Source: Bacillota bacterium
GTDB taxonomy: Bacteria; Bacillota; Clostridia; DSM-8532
NCBI GenBank assembly: GCA_023415205.1
Contig: JAEZLR010000036.1
Location: 1-47,174 of the forward strand
Direction of reading: 5' to 3'
Length of the DNA stretch: 47,174 bases
Part shown: positions 16,575 through 25,330 of the stretch, piece after piece
Position numbering within the stretch: position 1 is the first letter of the stretch
Layout of the letters: every line of letters begins with the position of its first letter
Position numbers and translations under genes: made by a program
Notes under the pieces: model-generated
Databases searched by the model: none
What the model saw: only the letters and a program-made list of their open reading frames with translations
What the model was told of the DNA's origin: nothing

Positions 16575-17855
16575 TCATAGAACTTTGACAATATCAAAAA
16601 CTGAATTCAGCACCAGCCAATTCTGAGGGAAGTATTGCATAATAGTCCAATAGCTTACCCCTCCAAGCTGAAATTCGTTGGCCAGGGTCAGCTTGGCCAG
16701 AATGCTTCGGGCATCATCAAACCAGACCTCATGCTGTTTTCCGTCATCGGCGTAATACCTGAAGAACGGTGCCTGAGCTACTGGATCATATTGAATGGCT
16801 GCCCCCACACGCCAAGCCAGATTGACAGCCCCTACATTGGAAATGGTACTGGCGGCGGTTCCTTCCTGATAGGGAAGGGTCCAGTTATAGCCATAATTAG
16901 GTATGCCCATAAAAATCTTTTGGCGCGGAATTGCAGTTACAGCATAATTCATAACCCTGCGAACCTCATTGAGAGGCGCAACGGCCATGGGCGGGCTATA
17001 GGTGTAGCCCCATTCATAGGTCATAATAATTACATGATCCATTAGTGCGCCATGAACAGGATAATCATGGGCCTCATAGAGTGTTCCCTGCTGTGTTGCC
17101 GAGGTCTTTGGGGCCACAGCCGAGGTGATGGTATAGCCTAAAGGACGAAGCCGGGCAACCACCTTTCTAAGAAAATCATTGTATTTCTCCCGATCCTCAG
17201 GATAGATATACTCAAAATCAATGTCTAATCCGTAGTAATTTTTTTGCTGTAAATTATTAATAATATTGTTGATGAGTCTATCCTGAACAGCAGTGCTATT
17301 GAGAATGGCACGGGCAAGATCACTGTCAAAGCCGCCGCTTTCCCCTAAATTAGTGATGACCATCAGCGGGGCCACCCTGGCTGCCCGGGCGGCTTGAATC
17401 AAGGGGGTGTCATCAATGGGGTCAAAGCTTCCATCGGCTTTGACATGGTAGCTAAAGATACTCAGATAGGTCAGGTAAGGCAAGGTTTTTCTCAGGGTCT
17501 CCCTGTTGATATTAGGAAAGGCGTAGCCATTAACCTCTTTAGGTCCGAATTTGATACTTCTCGGTGGAATATTAAGGGTTTGGCCCACAGCCAATCTGGA
17601 AGGGTCAGTAATCTGTGGGTTTGCCGCCAGAAGATCACTAATGCGCAGTTGATATTCAAGGGCAATGAGATAAAGTGATTCACCGGGAGCTACCACATGC
17701 TTCCGAGTTCCCTCAAGAATGACAAGGGTCTGTCCTACCACCAATTGGGACGGGTTTTCCAATTCGTTATCAGATACAATTTTCTGCCAGGACACGCCAT
17801 ACTGTCTGGCAATTGAATAAACGCTTTCACCGGGCTTAACCACATGAATGATCAT
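16575..17855 (-). CDS. sleL: Spore cortex-lytic N-acetylglucosaminidase with two LysM domains (SleL/YaaH type)
   Basis: Two LysM peptidoglycan-binding repeats lie at residues 1-48 and about 53-97 (HVVKPGESVYSIARQYGVS and HVVAPGESLYLIALEYQL). A GH18 barrel fills about 105-420, with the catalytic motif YYGLDIDFEY in which Glu215 is the acid. The architecture and length match SleL/YaaH, which cleave cortex fragments during spore germination. No classical signal peptide is present, as usual for proteins packed into spores from the mother cell. This is the best evidence in the window that the organism sporulates. It is probably co-transcribed with the DUF4397 gene downstream. Confidence 0.88.
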   Translation of the reverse strand: MIIHVVKPGESVYSIARQYGVSWQKIVSDNELENPSQLVVGQTLVILEGTRKHVVAPGESLYLIALEYQLRISDLLAANPQITDPSRLAVGQTLNIPPRSIKFGPKEVNGYAFPNINRETLRKTLPYLTYLSIFSYHVKADGSFDPIDDTPLIQAARAARVAPLMVITNLGESGGFDSDLARAILNSTAVQDRLINNIINNLQQKNYYGLDIDFEYIYPEDREKYNDFLRKVVARLRPLGYTITSAVAPKTSATQQGTLYEAHDYPVHGALMDHVIIMTYEWGYTYSPPMAVAPLNEVRRVMNYAVTAIPRQKIFMGIPNYGYNWTLPYQEGTAASTISNVGAVNLAWRVGAAIQYDPVAQAPFFRYYADDGKQHEVWFDDARSILAKLTLANEFQLGGVSYWTIMQYFPQNWLVLNSVFDIVKVL

Positions 17856-18190
17856 AAGGGATCACACTCCAACTTAATAATGAGAAATTAAAGCGCTAGT
17901 GATAAATTGTGCATTTATGAAAGTGGAATTCCAATCACTTTCATTTTGAAATACTTGAGAGCATTATGTATAAAAAGGGCGGCAGGCTGCCGGATTGTAA
18001 AAGATTAAAGCCAAAAGCTTTCATAGGTTTACTTTTTTGTTAGGTAAAAAACTGCAACATTAAACTGAGTATAAAATCCTAATATTAACATATGCAGTTT
18101 CTTATCCGCGTGCTTGTAAGGTTTTTATGAAAATTCTAGATTTTTGATGTGTATTAGTGTAAACTATTTTATCAAAGGAGCGTGTTTTCA
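17856..18190. other. Intergenic region between sleL and ilvE
   Basis: This 335-bp divergent region holds several repeats: gaaagtg/cactttc (17919-17942, 10 bp apart), upstream of sleL and possibly an operator; a 13-bp palindrome cggcaggctgccg (17980-17992); and aaactgca/tgcagttt (18049-18056 and 18093-18100). I found no T-box or other known riboswitch. The ilvE promoter candidate is given separately. Confidence 0.4.
18114..18142 (+). promoter_or_regulatory. Candidate ilvE promoter
   Basis: TTGTAA and TAGATT are separated by 17 bp and lie about 48 bp before the ilvE ATG. The match to the housekeeping consensus is moderate. Confidence 0.4.
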
Positions 18191-19252
18191 ATGGAAATAA
18201 GAATTGAACTTACTAAGAATCCAAAAACAAAGCCGTCTTCTGAGAGTTTGGGCTTTGGTAACATCTTTTCAGACCATATGTTTATTATGGACTACACTGA
18301 GGGAAAAGGCTGGCATGATGCGAGAATTATTCCCTACGGAACCATTGCCTATGAGCCTTCACTTATGGTTTTTCACTATGGCCAGAGTATTTTTGAAGGA
18401 TTGAAGGCCTATAAAACTGAAAATGGCGAGGTTGTTCTTTTCAGGCCCGACCAGAATATGAAACGTTTAAATGAATCCTGTGAGGGACTGTGTATTCCCA
18501 AAATTGATGAAGCCTTTGCTGTAGAGGCTCTGAAAAAATTAGTGGCTATTGATAAGGATTGGATTCCTGAGGCTCCCAATACATCCTTGTATGTTCGCCC
18601 CTTTATTATCGCAACCGATCCCTTCTTGGGAGTACGTCCCTCCAACACCTACCAGTTTATTATTATCACCGGCCCGGTAGGTGCCTATTATAAAGAGGGT
18701 CTTAATCCTGTTAAAATTTATGTGGAGCCCTTTTACGTACGTGCAGTTATTGGCGGCTTAGGACAAGCCAAGGCCAGTGCCAACTATGCGGCAAGCCTCA
18801 AGGCCCAGATGGTAGCAAAGGATAAGGGTTATACCCAGGTTCTATGGCTCGACGGTATTGAGAGAAAGTATATTGAAGAAGTCGGAACCATGAATGTCTT
18901 CTTTGCCATGGGCGACGAAGTTATCACACCTGCATTAAACGGAAGCATACTTCCCGGCATTACAAGAAAGTCCTGTATTGAGCTTTTAAAATCCTGGGGA
19001 TTGAAGGTGTCGGAAAGAAAAATCTCAATTGAGGAGATCTATGAGGCCTATGATAAGGGGCTACTGAAAGAGGCTTTTGGTACGGGAACAGCCGCAGTTA
19101 TCTCCCCTATTGGCGAACTGAATTGGAAGGATCAAAAAATCCAGTTAAGCGGCGGTCAAATCGGTGAGCTCTCACAGAAGCTCTATGACAGCCTTACAAG
19201 CATACAGTATGCCAAAGCTGATGATCCCTTTAACTGGGTGGTTCGTGTTTAA
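18191..19252 (+). CDS. ilvE: Branched-chain amino acid aminotransferase
   Basis: This PLP enzyme transfers amino groups between glutamate and the keto acids of leucine, isoleucine and valine. The sequence has the class IV aminotransferase layout of the roughly 350-residue type II BCATs: ASANYAASLKAQ, then QVLWLDGIERKYIEEVGTMN, where the Lys after Arg is the expected Schiff-base residue's neighbourhood, and GTGTAAVISPIG near the end. I chose the ATG at 18191, 10 nt after SD AAAGGAG, over the GTG at 18182, which almost touches the SD. It is a single-gene unit with a strong terminator. The direction of use in the cell cannot be read. Confidence 0.9.
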   Translation: MEIRIELTKNPKTKPSSESLGFGNIFSDHMFIMDYTEGKGWHDARIIPYGTIAYEPSLMVFHYGQSIFEGLKAYKTENGEVVLFRPDQNMKRLNESCEGLCIPKIDEAFAVEALKKLVAIDKDWIPEAPNTSLYVRPFIIATDPFLGVRPSNTYQFIIITGPVGAYYKEGLNPVKIYVEPFYVRAVIGGLGQAKASANYAASLKAQMVAKDKGYTQVLWLDGIERKYIEEVGTMNVFFAMGDEVITPALNGSILPGITRKSCIELLKSWGLKVSERKISIEEIYEAYDKGLLKEAFGTGTAAVISPIGELNWKDQKIQLSGGQIGELSQKLYDSLTSIQYAKADDPFNWVVRV

Positions 19253-19276
19253 ATCAACCGTTACATATAAGAGAGT

Positions 19277-19308
19277 AAAAGGGGGATGTAAGTTCGTCCC
19301 CCTTTTAT
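19277..19308 (+). terminator. ilvE terminator
   Basis: A 10-bp perfect stem (aaaaggggga with tcccccttttat) closes a 10-nt loop and ends in T residues. A second smaller hairpin (acaggg/ccctgt, 19343-19363) with a T-run follows. Confidence 0.9.
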
Positions 19309-19388
19309 ATTAAGTATTTAATCAAGTGAAAAGCTGGATTTTACAGGGTTTCTTCTCCCCTGTTTTAAAAAAAATACAAAAATAGGAC

Positions 19389-19417
19389 TTGAAATCGTCT
19401 AATAATCATATTATAAT
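19389..19417 (+). promoter_or_regulatory. tRNA-Gln promoter
   Basis: TTGAAA and a perfect TATAAT are separated by 17 bp. The TATAAT ends 12 bp before the tRNA, so the start point falls just ahead of the mature 5' end. Confidence 0.85.
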
Positions 19418-19429
19418 AAACTTCGTCGT

Positions 19430-19503
19430 TGCGGATTGGTGTAACGGTAGCACGACTGACTCTGGCTCAGTTTGTTAGGGTTCAAATCCTTAATCCGCAG
19501 CCA
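19430..19503 (+). tRNA. tRNA-Gln (anticodon CTG), CCA encoded
   Basis: The 74-nt cloverleaf folds fully: acceptor TGCGGAT with ATCCGCA, D-stem GTGT/GCAC, anticodon stem ACTGA/TCAGT with loop CTCTGGC (anticodon CTG, reading CAG), T-stem TAGGG/CCTTA with loop TTCAAAT, discriminator G and encoded CCA. The U1-A72 pair is typical of bacterial glutamine tRNAs. It stands alone with its own promoter and terminator. Confidence 0.93.
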
Positions 19504-19511
19504 CTTTTCTT

Positions 19512-19540
19512 AGCCGGTATCCAGAGGACCGGCTTTTTTG
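19512..19540 (+). terminator. tRNA-Gln terminator
   Basis: The arms agccggt and accggct enclose a 9-nt loop and are followed by six T residues, starting 9 bp after the tRNA CCA. Confidence 0.9.
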
Positions 19541-19580
19541 CTGCTTTTTTATGGTAGTTAGGGAAAGGCTGCACCCCCTA

Positions 19581-20075
19581 TTAACGCATGAGCAGCCGGT
19601 TTACCGGTCCAGAGCTATGGGCATGGCAGATGGCAATGGCCAGCGCATCGGCTGCATCATCGGGCTTAGGAACCTTCTCCATATTCAGGAGTACCTTTAC
19701 CATTTGTTGTACCTGTTCCTTTTTAGCCCGGCCATAGCCGACAACTGACTGCTTCACCTGAAGGGGTGTATATTCAAAAACCCTGACTCCGGCTTTAGCT
19801 GCTGCAAGAAGGGCGACACCTCTTCCGTGACCGACTTTAATAGCCGTTTTGACATTGGTGTTGAAAAAAAGCTCCTCCACAGCCATTGCATCAGGACGAT
19901 ATTGAGTAATCAGCGCATCCAAGCCGTTATTCAGAACCAGGAGTCTGTCTGACAGCTCCATGCCGGCTTCGGTGGTAATAACCCCTACATCCAATAATTT
20001 GAACTTATTCCCTGAGTAATCCAAAATACCGTAGCCGGTGATGGCGAAACCAGGATCTATGCCTATTATGACCAT
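19581..20075 (-). CDS. ruvC: Holliday junction resolvase RuvC
   Basis: RuvC cuts Holliday junctions made during recombination, working with RuvA and RuvB. The RNase H-like acidic residues are in place: Asp7 in IGIDPG, a Glu in AVEELFF, and the pair of Asp in PDDAADALAIAICH near residues 139-142. GHGRGVALLAAA and GYGRAKKEQV are also typical. The length of 164 is standard. The SD AGGGGGC precedes the ATG. ruvA and ruvB, often adjacent, do not follow here: the downstream neighbour is the convergent tRNA-Gln. It is divergent from argG. Confidence 0.92.
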   Translation of the reverse strand: MVIIGIDPGFAITGYGILDYSGNKFKLLDVGVITTEAGMELSDRLLVLNNGLDALITQYRPDAMAVEELFFNTNVKTAIKVGHGRGVALLAAAKAGVRVFEYTPLQVKQSVVGYGRAKKEQVQQMVKVLLNMEKVPKPDDAADALAIAICHAHSSGPVNRLLMR

Positions 20076-20140
20076 TTTGCCCCCTAAACCCCTAGGGTTT
20101 TTCCTTTGAAATCTTCTTTAAAAAAACATGGGATGGAGTA

Positions 20141-20175
20141 TTGAATATTTATACATCGTATTGTATAATTATAAA
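20141..20175 (+). promoter_or_regulatory. argG promoter covered by two ARG boxes
   Basis: TTGAAT (20141-20146) and TATAAT (20164-20169) are 17 bp apart. TGAATATTTATACA (20142-20155) matches the ArgR/AhrC operator consensus TGNATWWWWATNCA at every fixed position. TGTATAATTATAAA (20162-20175) misses one. The two boxes are 20 bp apart centre to centre, on one face of the helix, and cover both promoter elements. Arginine-dependent repression is inferred. Confidence 0.8.
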
Positions 20176-20220
20176 AAATAACCCTAAACATATCTTAACA
20201 CAGAATGGAGAGATTTTGTA

Positions 20221-21438
20221 ATGAGTAAGGAAAAAATCGTGCTCGCCTATTCAGGTGGTCTGGATACCTCCATCATTATTCCGTGGTTAAAGGAGAATTA
20301 TGATGCAGAAGTCATTGCCATGGCGGCTGACGTCGGTCAGGGTGAGGAACTTGATCCCCTTAATGAAAAGGCCATTAAAACAGGTGCGAGTAAAATATAC
20401 ATAGAAGATCTTACAGAGACTTTTATTACCGATTATATCTATCCCACCGTCAAGGCAGGGGCAGTCTATGAAGGAAAATATCTTTTGGGTACTTCCTTTG
20501 CACGTCCCATCATAGCCAAGCGTTTAGTAGAGATCGCCGAAAAGGAAGGCGCTACAGCCATCGCCCACGGAGCAACCGGTAAGGGTAACGATCAGGTGCG
20601 CTTCGAGCTCACTGTAAAGGCCCTTGCCCCCCATCTTAAAATTATCGCTCCTTGGAGAATTTGGGATATTCGTTCAAGGGAAGATGCCATTGATTACGCT
20701 ACCGAAAGAAATATTCCCATTCCTGTAAGCAAGAAAGACAATTACAGCCGTGATAGAAATATCTGGCATTTAAGCCATGAGGGCGCTGAGCTAGAAAATC
20801 CGGCCAATGAGCCCCTTTACGACAGACTTCTTCAGCTTTCAGTAACCCCAGAAAAGGCTCCCGATCAGCCCACCTATGTTGAAATTGAATTTGAACAGGG
20901 TATTCCCGTTAAAATCAACGGTGAAAAGCTTTCTCCCGTGGAACTACTAAAATACCTCAACAAAGTGGGCGGCGAGAATGGCATTGGTACCATCGACATT
21001 GTTGAGAACCGCTTGGTAGGAATGAAATCCAGGGGCGTTTATGAAACTCCCGGTGGCTCCATTCTTTATGCGGCGCACCAAGAGCTTGAGAATATCACGC
21101 TTGATCGGGATACCTCCCACTACAAGGCCTTGGTATCTCAACGCTTTGCCGAGCTGGTATACTTTGGCCAGTGGTTCACCCCGCTGCGTGAAGCACTTTC
21201 AGCCTTCGTAGATTCCACCCAGAAATATGTTACCGGCAAGGTTAAGCTAAAGCTCTACAAAGGCAATATCATCCCTGCTGGAACCGAATCTCCTTATTCC
21301 CTCTTCAGTGAAGAGCTTTGCACCTTCGGTGTGGATGAGGTCTACAATCAGAAGGATGCCGAGGGCTTCATCAATCTCTTTGGCTTACCCCTCAAGGTAC
21401 AGGCTAATATGAAGAAGTTCAACCAGATAAAAGACTAA
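20221..21438 (+). CDS. argG: Argininosuccinate synthase
   Basis: ArgG joins citrulline and aspartate using ATP, the penultimate step of arginine synthesis. The N-terminal ATP-binding motif AYSGGLDTSIII and the later GATGKGNDQVRFE and YSRDRNIWHLSHEG blocks identify it clearly; 405 residues is the usual length. The SD is GGAGAG before the ATG. It forms an operon with argH, 68 bp downstream. The promoter carries two ARG boxes, so expression should fall when arginine is plentiful, provided an ArgR homologue exists elsewhere in the genome. Confidence 0.96.
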   Translation: MSKEKIVLAYSGGLDTSIIIPWLKENYDAEVIAMAADVGQGEELDPLNEKAIKTGASKIYIEDLTETFITDYIYPTVKAGAVYEGKYLLGTSFARPIIAKRLVEIAEKEGATAIAHGATGKGNDQVRFELTVKALAPHLKIIAPWRIWDIRSREDAIDYATERNIPIPVSKKDNYSRDRNIWHLSHEGAELENPANEPLYDRLLQLSVTPEKAPDQPTYVEIEFEQGIPVKINGEKLSPVELLKYLNKVGGENGIGTIDIVENRLVGMKSRGVYETPGGSILYAAHQELENITLDRDTSHYKALVSQRFAELVYFGQWFTPLREALSAFVDSTQKYVTGKVKLKLYKGNIIPAGTESPYSLFSEELCTFGVDEVYNQKDAEGFINLFGLPLKVQANMKKFNQIKD

Positions 21439-21459
21439 ATATTAAAACGCTAAGAATAA

Positions 21460-21486
21460 CATGCCATGGTTAAACGCCATGGCATG
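21460..21486. promoter_or_regulatory. Perfect inverted repeat between argG and argH
   Basis: Arms of 10 bp (catgccatgg and ccatggcatg) enclose a 7-nt loop. There is no T-run, so this is probably not a simple terminator. It may stabilise the argG mRNA end or adjust the argG:argH ratio. The argH ATG lies 20 bp beyond. Confidence 0.6.
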
Positions 21487-21506
21487 TAACGAATTGAGGA
21501 TGACTT

Positions 21507-22883
21507 ATGAAGCTTTGGGGCGGACGTTTTTCAAAGAATACCGATCACTTAATGGATGACTTTAACTCGTCAATACATTTTGACAGCAGGATGTATAGAC
21601 AAGATATTCTCGGAAGCGCAGCTCATGTCAATATGCTGGGACAATGCGGCATAATCCCTGCTGAAGATGCAACCCTCATACGCAAAACCTTGTTCGAAAT
21701 CCTTGAGGATATTGAAAAAGGTCAGGTGGAATTTGAAACCTCAGCAGAGGATATCCATATGAATATTGAAACCCTCCTGATCTCCCGTATCGGTGATGTG
21801 GGCAAACGTCTTCATACCGGAAGAAGCAGAAATGATCAGGTGGCGCTGGATATCCGCATGCATTTAAAGGATGAAAGCCATCAAATAAGAGCCCTTATCA
21901 AGGCTCTTCTTGAAACGCTGATTAAAATGGCAGAAGAACATTATGATACCATCATGCCCGGCTACACCCATCTCCAAAGAGCGCAGCCCATCACCTTTGC
22001 TCATCATCTGATGGCCTATTTTCAAATGTTCCGTCGGGATATTGACCGACTAGAGGATGCCTACAAGCGGATGAATATCATGCCTCTGGGTTCGGGAGCC
22101 CTCGCCGGAACCACCTATCCCCTCGATCGGCAGATGGTCGCCCGGGAGCTGGGCTTTGCTGATATTACTGAAAACAGCCTGGACGCCGTTAGCGACAGGG
22201 ATTTTGTTATAGAATTAGCCTCCTGCCTCTCCCTCATCATGATGCATCTCTCCCGTTTCAGTGAGGAGATCATCCTATGGTGTTCGACCGAATTCTCCTT
22301 TGTGGAGCTGGATGATGCATATAGTACCGGCTCTTCCATCATGCCCCAAAAGAAAAACCCGGATGTTGCTGAACTGGTGCGGGGTAAGGCCGGTAGGGTC
22401 TATGGCAGTCTCATGTCCCTTCTTACCTTGATGAAGGGGCTGCCTCTGGCGTACAACAAGGATATGCAGGAGGATAAGGAAGCCATCTTTGATGCCATTG
22501 ATACCGTGAAGCTATGCCTCCCCATTTTTACACGTATGCTGGAGACCCTGAAGGTAAAAAAGAGCAATATGTACCGTTCAGCCCGGGGTGGCTTCACTAA
22601 TGCCACCGATATCGCCGACTATCTGGTCAAAAAGGGAATTCCCTTCAGAGACTCCCATGAGATTATCGGGCGAATGGTTGCCTACTGTATTGAAAAGGAT
22701 AAAAGCATCGATGAAATGAGCCTGGAAGAGTTCCATACCTTTTCAGGCAGGATTGAAAGCGATGTCTATGAGGCTATAAGCCTTGAGACCTGTGTCAATG
22801 AGCGTAAGGTACCTGGAGGCCCTTCCATAGAGAGTGTTAAGGCCTCGGTTTTTTCCGGTTTGGAATACCTAAAAGAAAAATAA
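21507..22883 (+). CDS. argH: Argininosuccinate lyase
   Basis: ArgH splits argininosuccinate to arginine and fumarate, finishing the pathway begun by argG just upstream. The fumarase/aspartase superfamily signature GSSIMPQKKNPDVAELVRGKAGR is complete, and KLWGGRFSK, HTGRSRNDQVALDIRM and TYPLDRQMVARELGF are typical ArgH blocks. The length of 458 is standard. The SD is GAGGA before the ATG. It is expected to be controlled by the ARG boxes at argG. A strong terminator ends the operon. Confidence 0.96.
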   Translation: MKLWGGRFSKNTDHLMDDFNSSIHFDSRMYRQDILGSAAHVNMLGQCGIIPAEDATLIRKTLFEILEDIEKGQVEFETSAEDIHMNIETLLISRIGDVGKRLHTGRSRNDQVALDIRMHLKDESHQIRALIKALLETLIKMAEEHYDTIMPGYTHLQRAQPITFAHHLMAYFQMFRRDIDRLEDAYKRMNIMPLGSGALAGTTYPLDRQMVARELGFADITENSLDAVSDRDFVIELASCLSLIMMHLSRFSEEIILWCSTEFSFVELDDAYSTGSSIMPQKKNPDVAELVRGKAGRVYGSLMSLLTLMKGLPLAYNKDMQEDKEAIFDAIDTVKLCLPIFTRMLETLKVKKSNMYRSARGGFTNATDIADYLVKKGIPFRDSHEIIGRMVAYCIEKDKSIDEMSLEEFHTFSGRIESDVYEAISLETCVNERKVPGGPSIESVKASVFSGLEYLKEK

Positions 22884-22901
22884 CGGTTCAACTCAATTAA
22901 A

Positions 22902-22943
22902 AAGCTCTTCCAGAGCCATTAGGTTCTGTGAAGAGCTATTTTT
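22902..22943 (+). terminator. argGH operon terminator
   Basis: A long stem aagctcttc...gaagagct with one internal bulge closes on loop ATTA and ends in a T-run. Confidence 0.85.
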
Positions 22944-22967
22944 ATGAGTCATGGAAAGCTACAGGAT

Positions 22968-23003
22968 ATAAAAAACGCCTCCATGGAAAACCATCGAGAC
23001 GTT
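22968..23003 (-). terminator. Terminator of the small helical protein gene
   Basis: On the minus strand, aaacg.ctc.atgg pairs with ccat.gag.cgttt around TTTT and is followed by TTTTTTATA. It begins at the gene's stop codon. Confidence 0.75.
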
Positions 23004-23317
23004 TAATAGGGTTCAACCTTTTTTTCTAATGCTTTACCGAAGCTGTGCCAGGAGTTTCGTATCTTCCCGCGCATTTCCTCGTCCAGCGTACTCTCGATGA
23101 CGCTATTCAGTTGTTTTCTCATGGCATAATACTCTTTGACATCAAAATCTTCTCTCTTTAGGAGTTCATCCATATCATCCAGCCAATCAATAAGATATTC
23201 AATGCCCATATACTCTTTAGACACCTTCTTCTTAAGGTGTGCTATAACAAGCTTGACGGCTTTCCTCTTGACATCAAGATCATCCAAATGCTTCTCCATA
23301 TCCTTTGATACTGACAT
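23003..23317 (-). CDS. Small charged helical protein of unknown function
   Basis: The protein has 104 residues and is rich in Lys, Glu and Asp, with a predicted all-helical, partly coiled-coil character (KDMEKHLDDLDVKRKAVKLVIAHLKKKV and EYLIDWLDDMDELLKRE). I chose the ATG at 23317, preceded by a strong SD (AAAGGAGG); an earlier ATG at 23353 has none and lies upstream of the SD. There is no signal peptide, cysteine or known motif. It stands between the argGH terminator and the deacetylase gene, with its own terminator. I do not recognise the family. Confidence 0.6.
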   Translation of the reverse strand: MSVSKDMEKHLDDLDVKRKAVKLVIAHLKKKVSKEYMGIEYLIDWLDDMDELLKREDFDVKEYYAMRKQLNSVIESTLDEEMRGKIRNSWHSFGKALEKKVEPY

Positions 23318-23418
23318 TTTCTGTGGCCTCCTTTCCATTCTTAAAAAAAGCAATAAACTAAAACTCGGGAGATACTATCCCCCTCATTTTTATAAACATA
23401 AATATTTTTTTAAATACT

Positions 23419-23445
23419 CAATCCGGTAATGCGCTTACCGGATTG
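23419..23445. repeat. Perfect 11-bp inverted repeat
   Basis: The arms caatccggtaa and ttaccggattg enclose TGCGC. It lies between the deacetylase stop and the small helical gene. It could help end deacetylase transcription, although no T-run follows on the minus strand. Confidence 0.5.
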
Positions 23446-23552
23446 AATCAAGACCTATTATAATACATATTGGAACACTACTTATTATTTTACATCATTT
23501 CGTAAGATAAATCAATGTTTCCCATCAACTTTGATAGTACCAGAGCAAACAC

Positions 23553-24743
23553 CTAGTACGTCACCAGTTTTTTGCCCTCCAGCTTTTGGGCATCTATCTT
23601 TTCAGATTTATTCCCCGGGACGACGATGGTTTGAGGGTCCCCATCACTGACATACATCCTGGTTGAAGTCATTTTGGGAAGCCACCAGGTTAAGTCGGCA
23701 TCTACCGACACCCTTCCCTGTGCCCTTATTCTGCGCACATAAAGACTGTTATAGCTTGTGCTGATGGAAGGCACTGAGGGCTCGGCTCCAACGGCCATAA
23801 TGGTTTTATGGTGGTAGGCTTGACCTTCATAGGTTCCCTCCTGCAATACCGGCCATAGGCTCTTATCCTTGGGTCTGCTGCCATAAGGCAGAGCCAGGGA
23901 ATAGAATTGAAGCCCCGGCAGGATTTCCTCTGCTTTTTGCTGGTTTTTCCCCAAGCTTTCCTGAATCCTGTCAGCGGTGGTTATGGAGGTATAGTCTACA
24001 TGACCCCAAGTATGGGTGCCCAGCTCAAGGCCCAAGTTCTCAAGAACCTCAAATCGCTCCCTTAAGGAGCCCGATCCCTTGAAAGTACTCTCCCCAATAT
24101 CCATATTGACATAGAATATGCCCTTCAATCCGAAATCTGGATGCTTTTCATTGAAGGCCATCATAATGCCTACCGCGGATCTGGGATTCACCTTCAGTTC
24201 CCCATCCTCTTCAATGAGGTTGAACTGCCCCGAGGTACCATCATCAAAGGTAAAAACCATGGGCATGGTACCGGCAGGCACCGCTATGTTGCAATCAATA
24301 AAATCCTGCATGCTGATTAAGCGGAAGCCCTGTTGATACAGGGTGTCTAAAAGGGTTTCAAACTCAGCAAAGGTGGTGGTATAGTCCTTTTCCGTATTCG
24401 GTTCATAGGCCTCTATAAATCTATGAAACATAATGACGGGTATATCGCCCGATTCATTAGGCTTAAAAGCTTCATAATCCGTTCTGATAACTAATTGCTG
24501 CCCCGGGGCTTGTGTTTCTTGAGGAACTGGGGTTTTTAAGGTTTGGGGCTCCGGTGTAGCGGTTACTTCCGGTGTTTGGGTGGACACTGGGGAGGGTGTT
24601 GAGGTTTGTGTGGGTGCTGGAGTATTTTGTGACGTTTTATTCTTTTCACTGAAATAAGCCATCAGTGCGATGATAGCGATAACCAACAGGAGGGTAATTA
24701 TCACAAGAATGCCTTTGTTTTTGTTCTTTGAGTTACGTTTCAT
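23553..24743 (-). CDS. Membrane-anchored polysaccharide deacetylase (NodB-like)
   Basis: A basic start and one transmembrane helix (about residues 12-30) anchor the protein. A Thr/Pro-rich linker (about 38-85) follows, and then a NodB/carbohydrate esterase 4 domain from about 105. The catalytic TFDDG motif supplies the metal and base Asp residues, and HTWGH supplies the metal His pair. The region around ALPYGSRPKDKSL fits the third CE4 motif. Such enzymes deacetylate peptidoglycan or other cell-wall sugars; which one cannot be read. The insert between TFDDG and the His motif is longer than in minimal CE4 enzymes. It has its own SD (AGAAAGGTG). Confidence 0.85.
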   Translation of the reverse strand: MKRNSKNKNKGILVIITLLLVIAIIALMAYFSEKNKTSQNTPAPTQTSTPSPVSTQTPEVTATPEPQTLKTPVPQETQAPGQQLVIRTDYEAFKPNESGDIPVIMFHRFIEAYEPNTEKDYTTTFAEFETLLDTLYQQGFRLISMQDFIDCNIAVPAGTMPMVFTFDDGTSGQFNLIEEDGELKVNPRSAVGIMMAFNEKHPDFGLKGIFYVNMDIGESTFKGSGSLRERFEVLENLGLELGTHTWGHVDYTSITTADRIQESLGKNQQKAEEILPGLQFYSLALPYGSRPKDKSLWPVLQEGTYEGQAYHHKTIMAVGAEPSVPSISTSYNSLYVRRIRAQGRVSVDADLTWWLPKMTSTRMYVSDGDPQTIVVPGNKSEKIDAQKLEGKKLVTY

Positions 24744-24768
24744 TCAATTACACCTTTCTTCTTTTGTA

Positions 24769-25287
24769 TTAATACTCTATCCCTTTACGCGCTAAAATAC
24801 CTAAATCATAGGGGTGTTTTTCTTTGGATAATAAAGTAATATATTGGGCGGCTTCCCTAAGCTTTTGAGAGGCGCTTCTACCTGTCAATATCAATTCTGT
24901 CCCTTCCGGTAAAGAATTGGCAAGATCAAGCAGCCCTTCCTCAGAAATAAACCCGCACTGGATGGCATCAAGGATTTCATCCAGAACAATCATAGCCCAG
25001 TGGCCGGATTTTACTATTTCACAAAGCTTCTCAAATCCCCTACCCAAATCCTCTAGCGTATCGGCCAGAGACTTTTCATCCATATTCCAGATAAAGCCTT
25101 TGTGCCGCATTTGGGGCCGAAAGATCACAATGCCCTCAAGGGATTCCATGGCGTGGATTTCCCCTGTTTCACCACATTTTAAGAATTGAGCGAATAATAT
25201 CCTTTTACGCCAGCCCCATGCTCTCACAGCCTGGCCGACGGCGGCAGTTGTCTTTCCCTTTCCGTCCCCGATATAGAGCTGTATCAT
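24769..25287 (-). CDS. cobO: Corrinoid (cob(I)yrinic acid a,c-diamide) adenosyltransferase, CobA/BtuR type
   Basis: This enzyme attaches the adenosyl group to cobalt in cobalamin synthesis or salvage. The P-loop GDGKGKTT begins at residue 7 of the 172-residue protein, and the later VLDEILDAIQCGFI and LTGRSASQKLREAAQYIT blocks are typical. I chose the ATG at 25287 (GAGGG 6 nt upstream); a TTG two codons earlier is the alternative. No other cobalamin genes are in the window, so a salvage role is possible. It is followed by the deacetylase gene after 25 bp, so the two may be co-transcribed. Confidence 0.88.
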   Translation of the reverse strand: MIQLYIGDGKGKTTAAVGQAVRAWGWRKRILFAQFLKCGETGEIHAMESLEGIVIFRPQMRHKGFIWNMDEKSLADTLEDLGRGFEKLCEIVKSGHWAMIVLDEILDAIQCGFISEEGLLDLANSLPEGTELILTGRSASQKLREAAQYITLLSKEKHPYDLGILARKGIEY

Positions 25288-25330
25288 GCTCAACCCTCAT
25301 CCCTTGGTTTCTTCTATTATCCTAAAGTCA

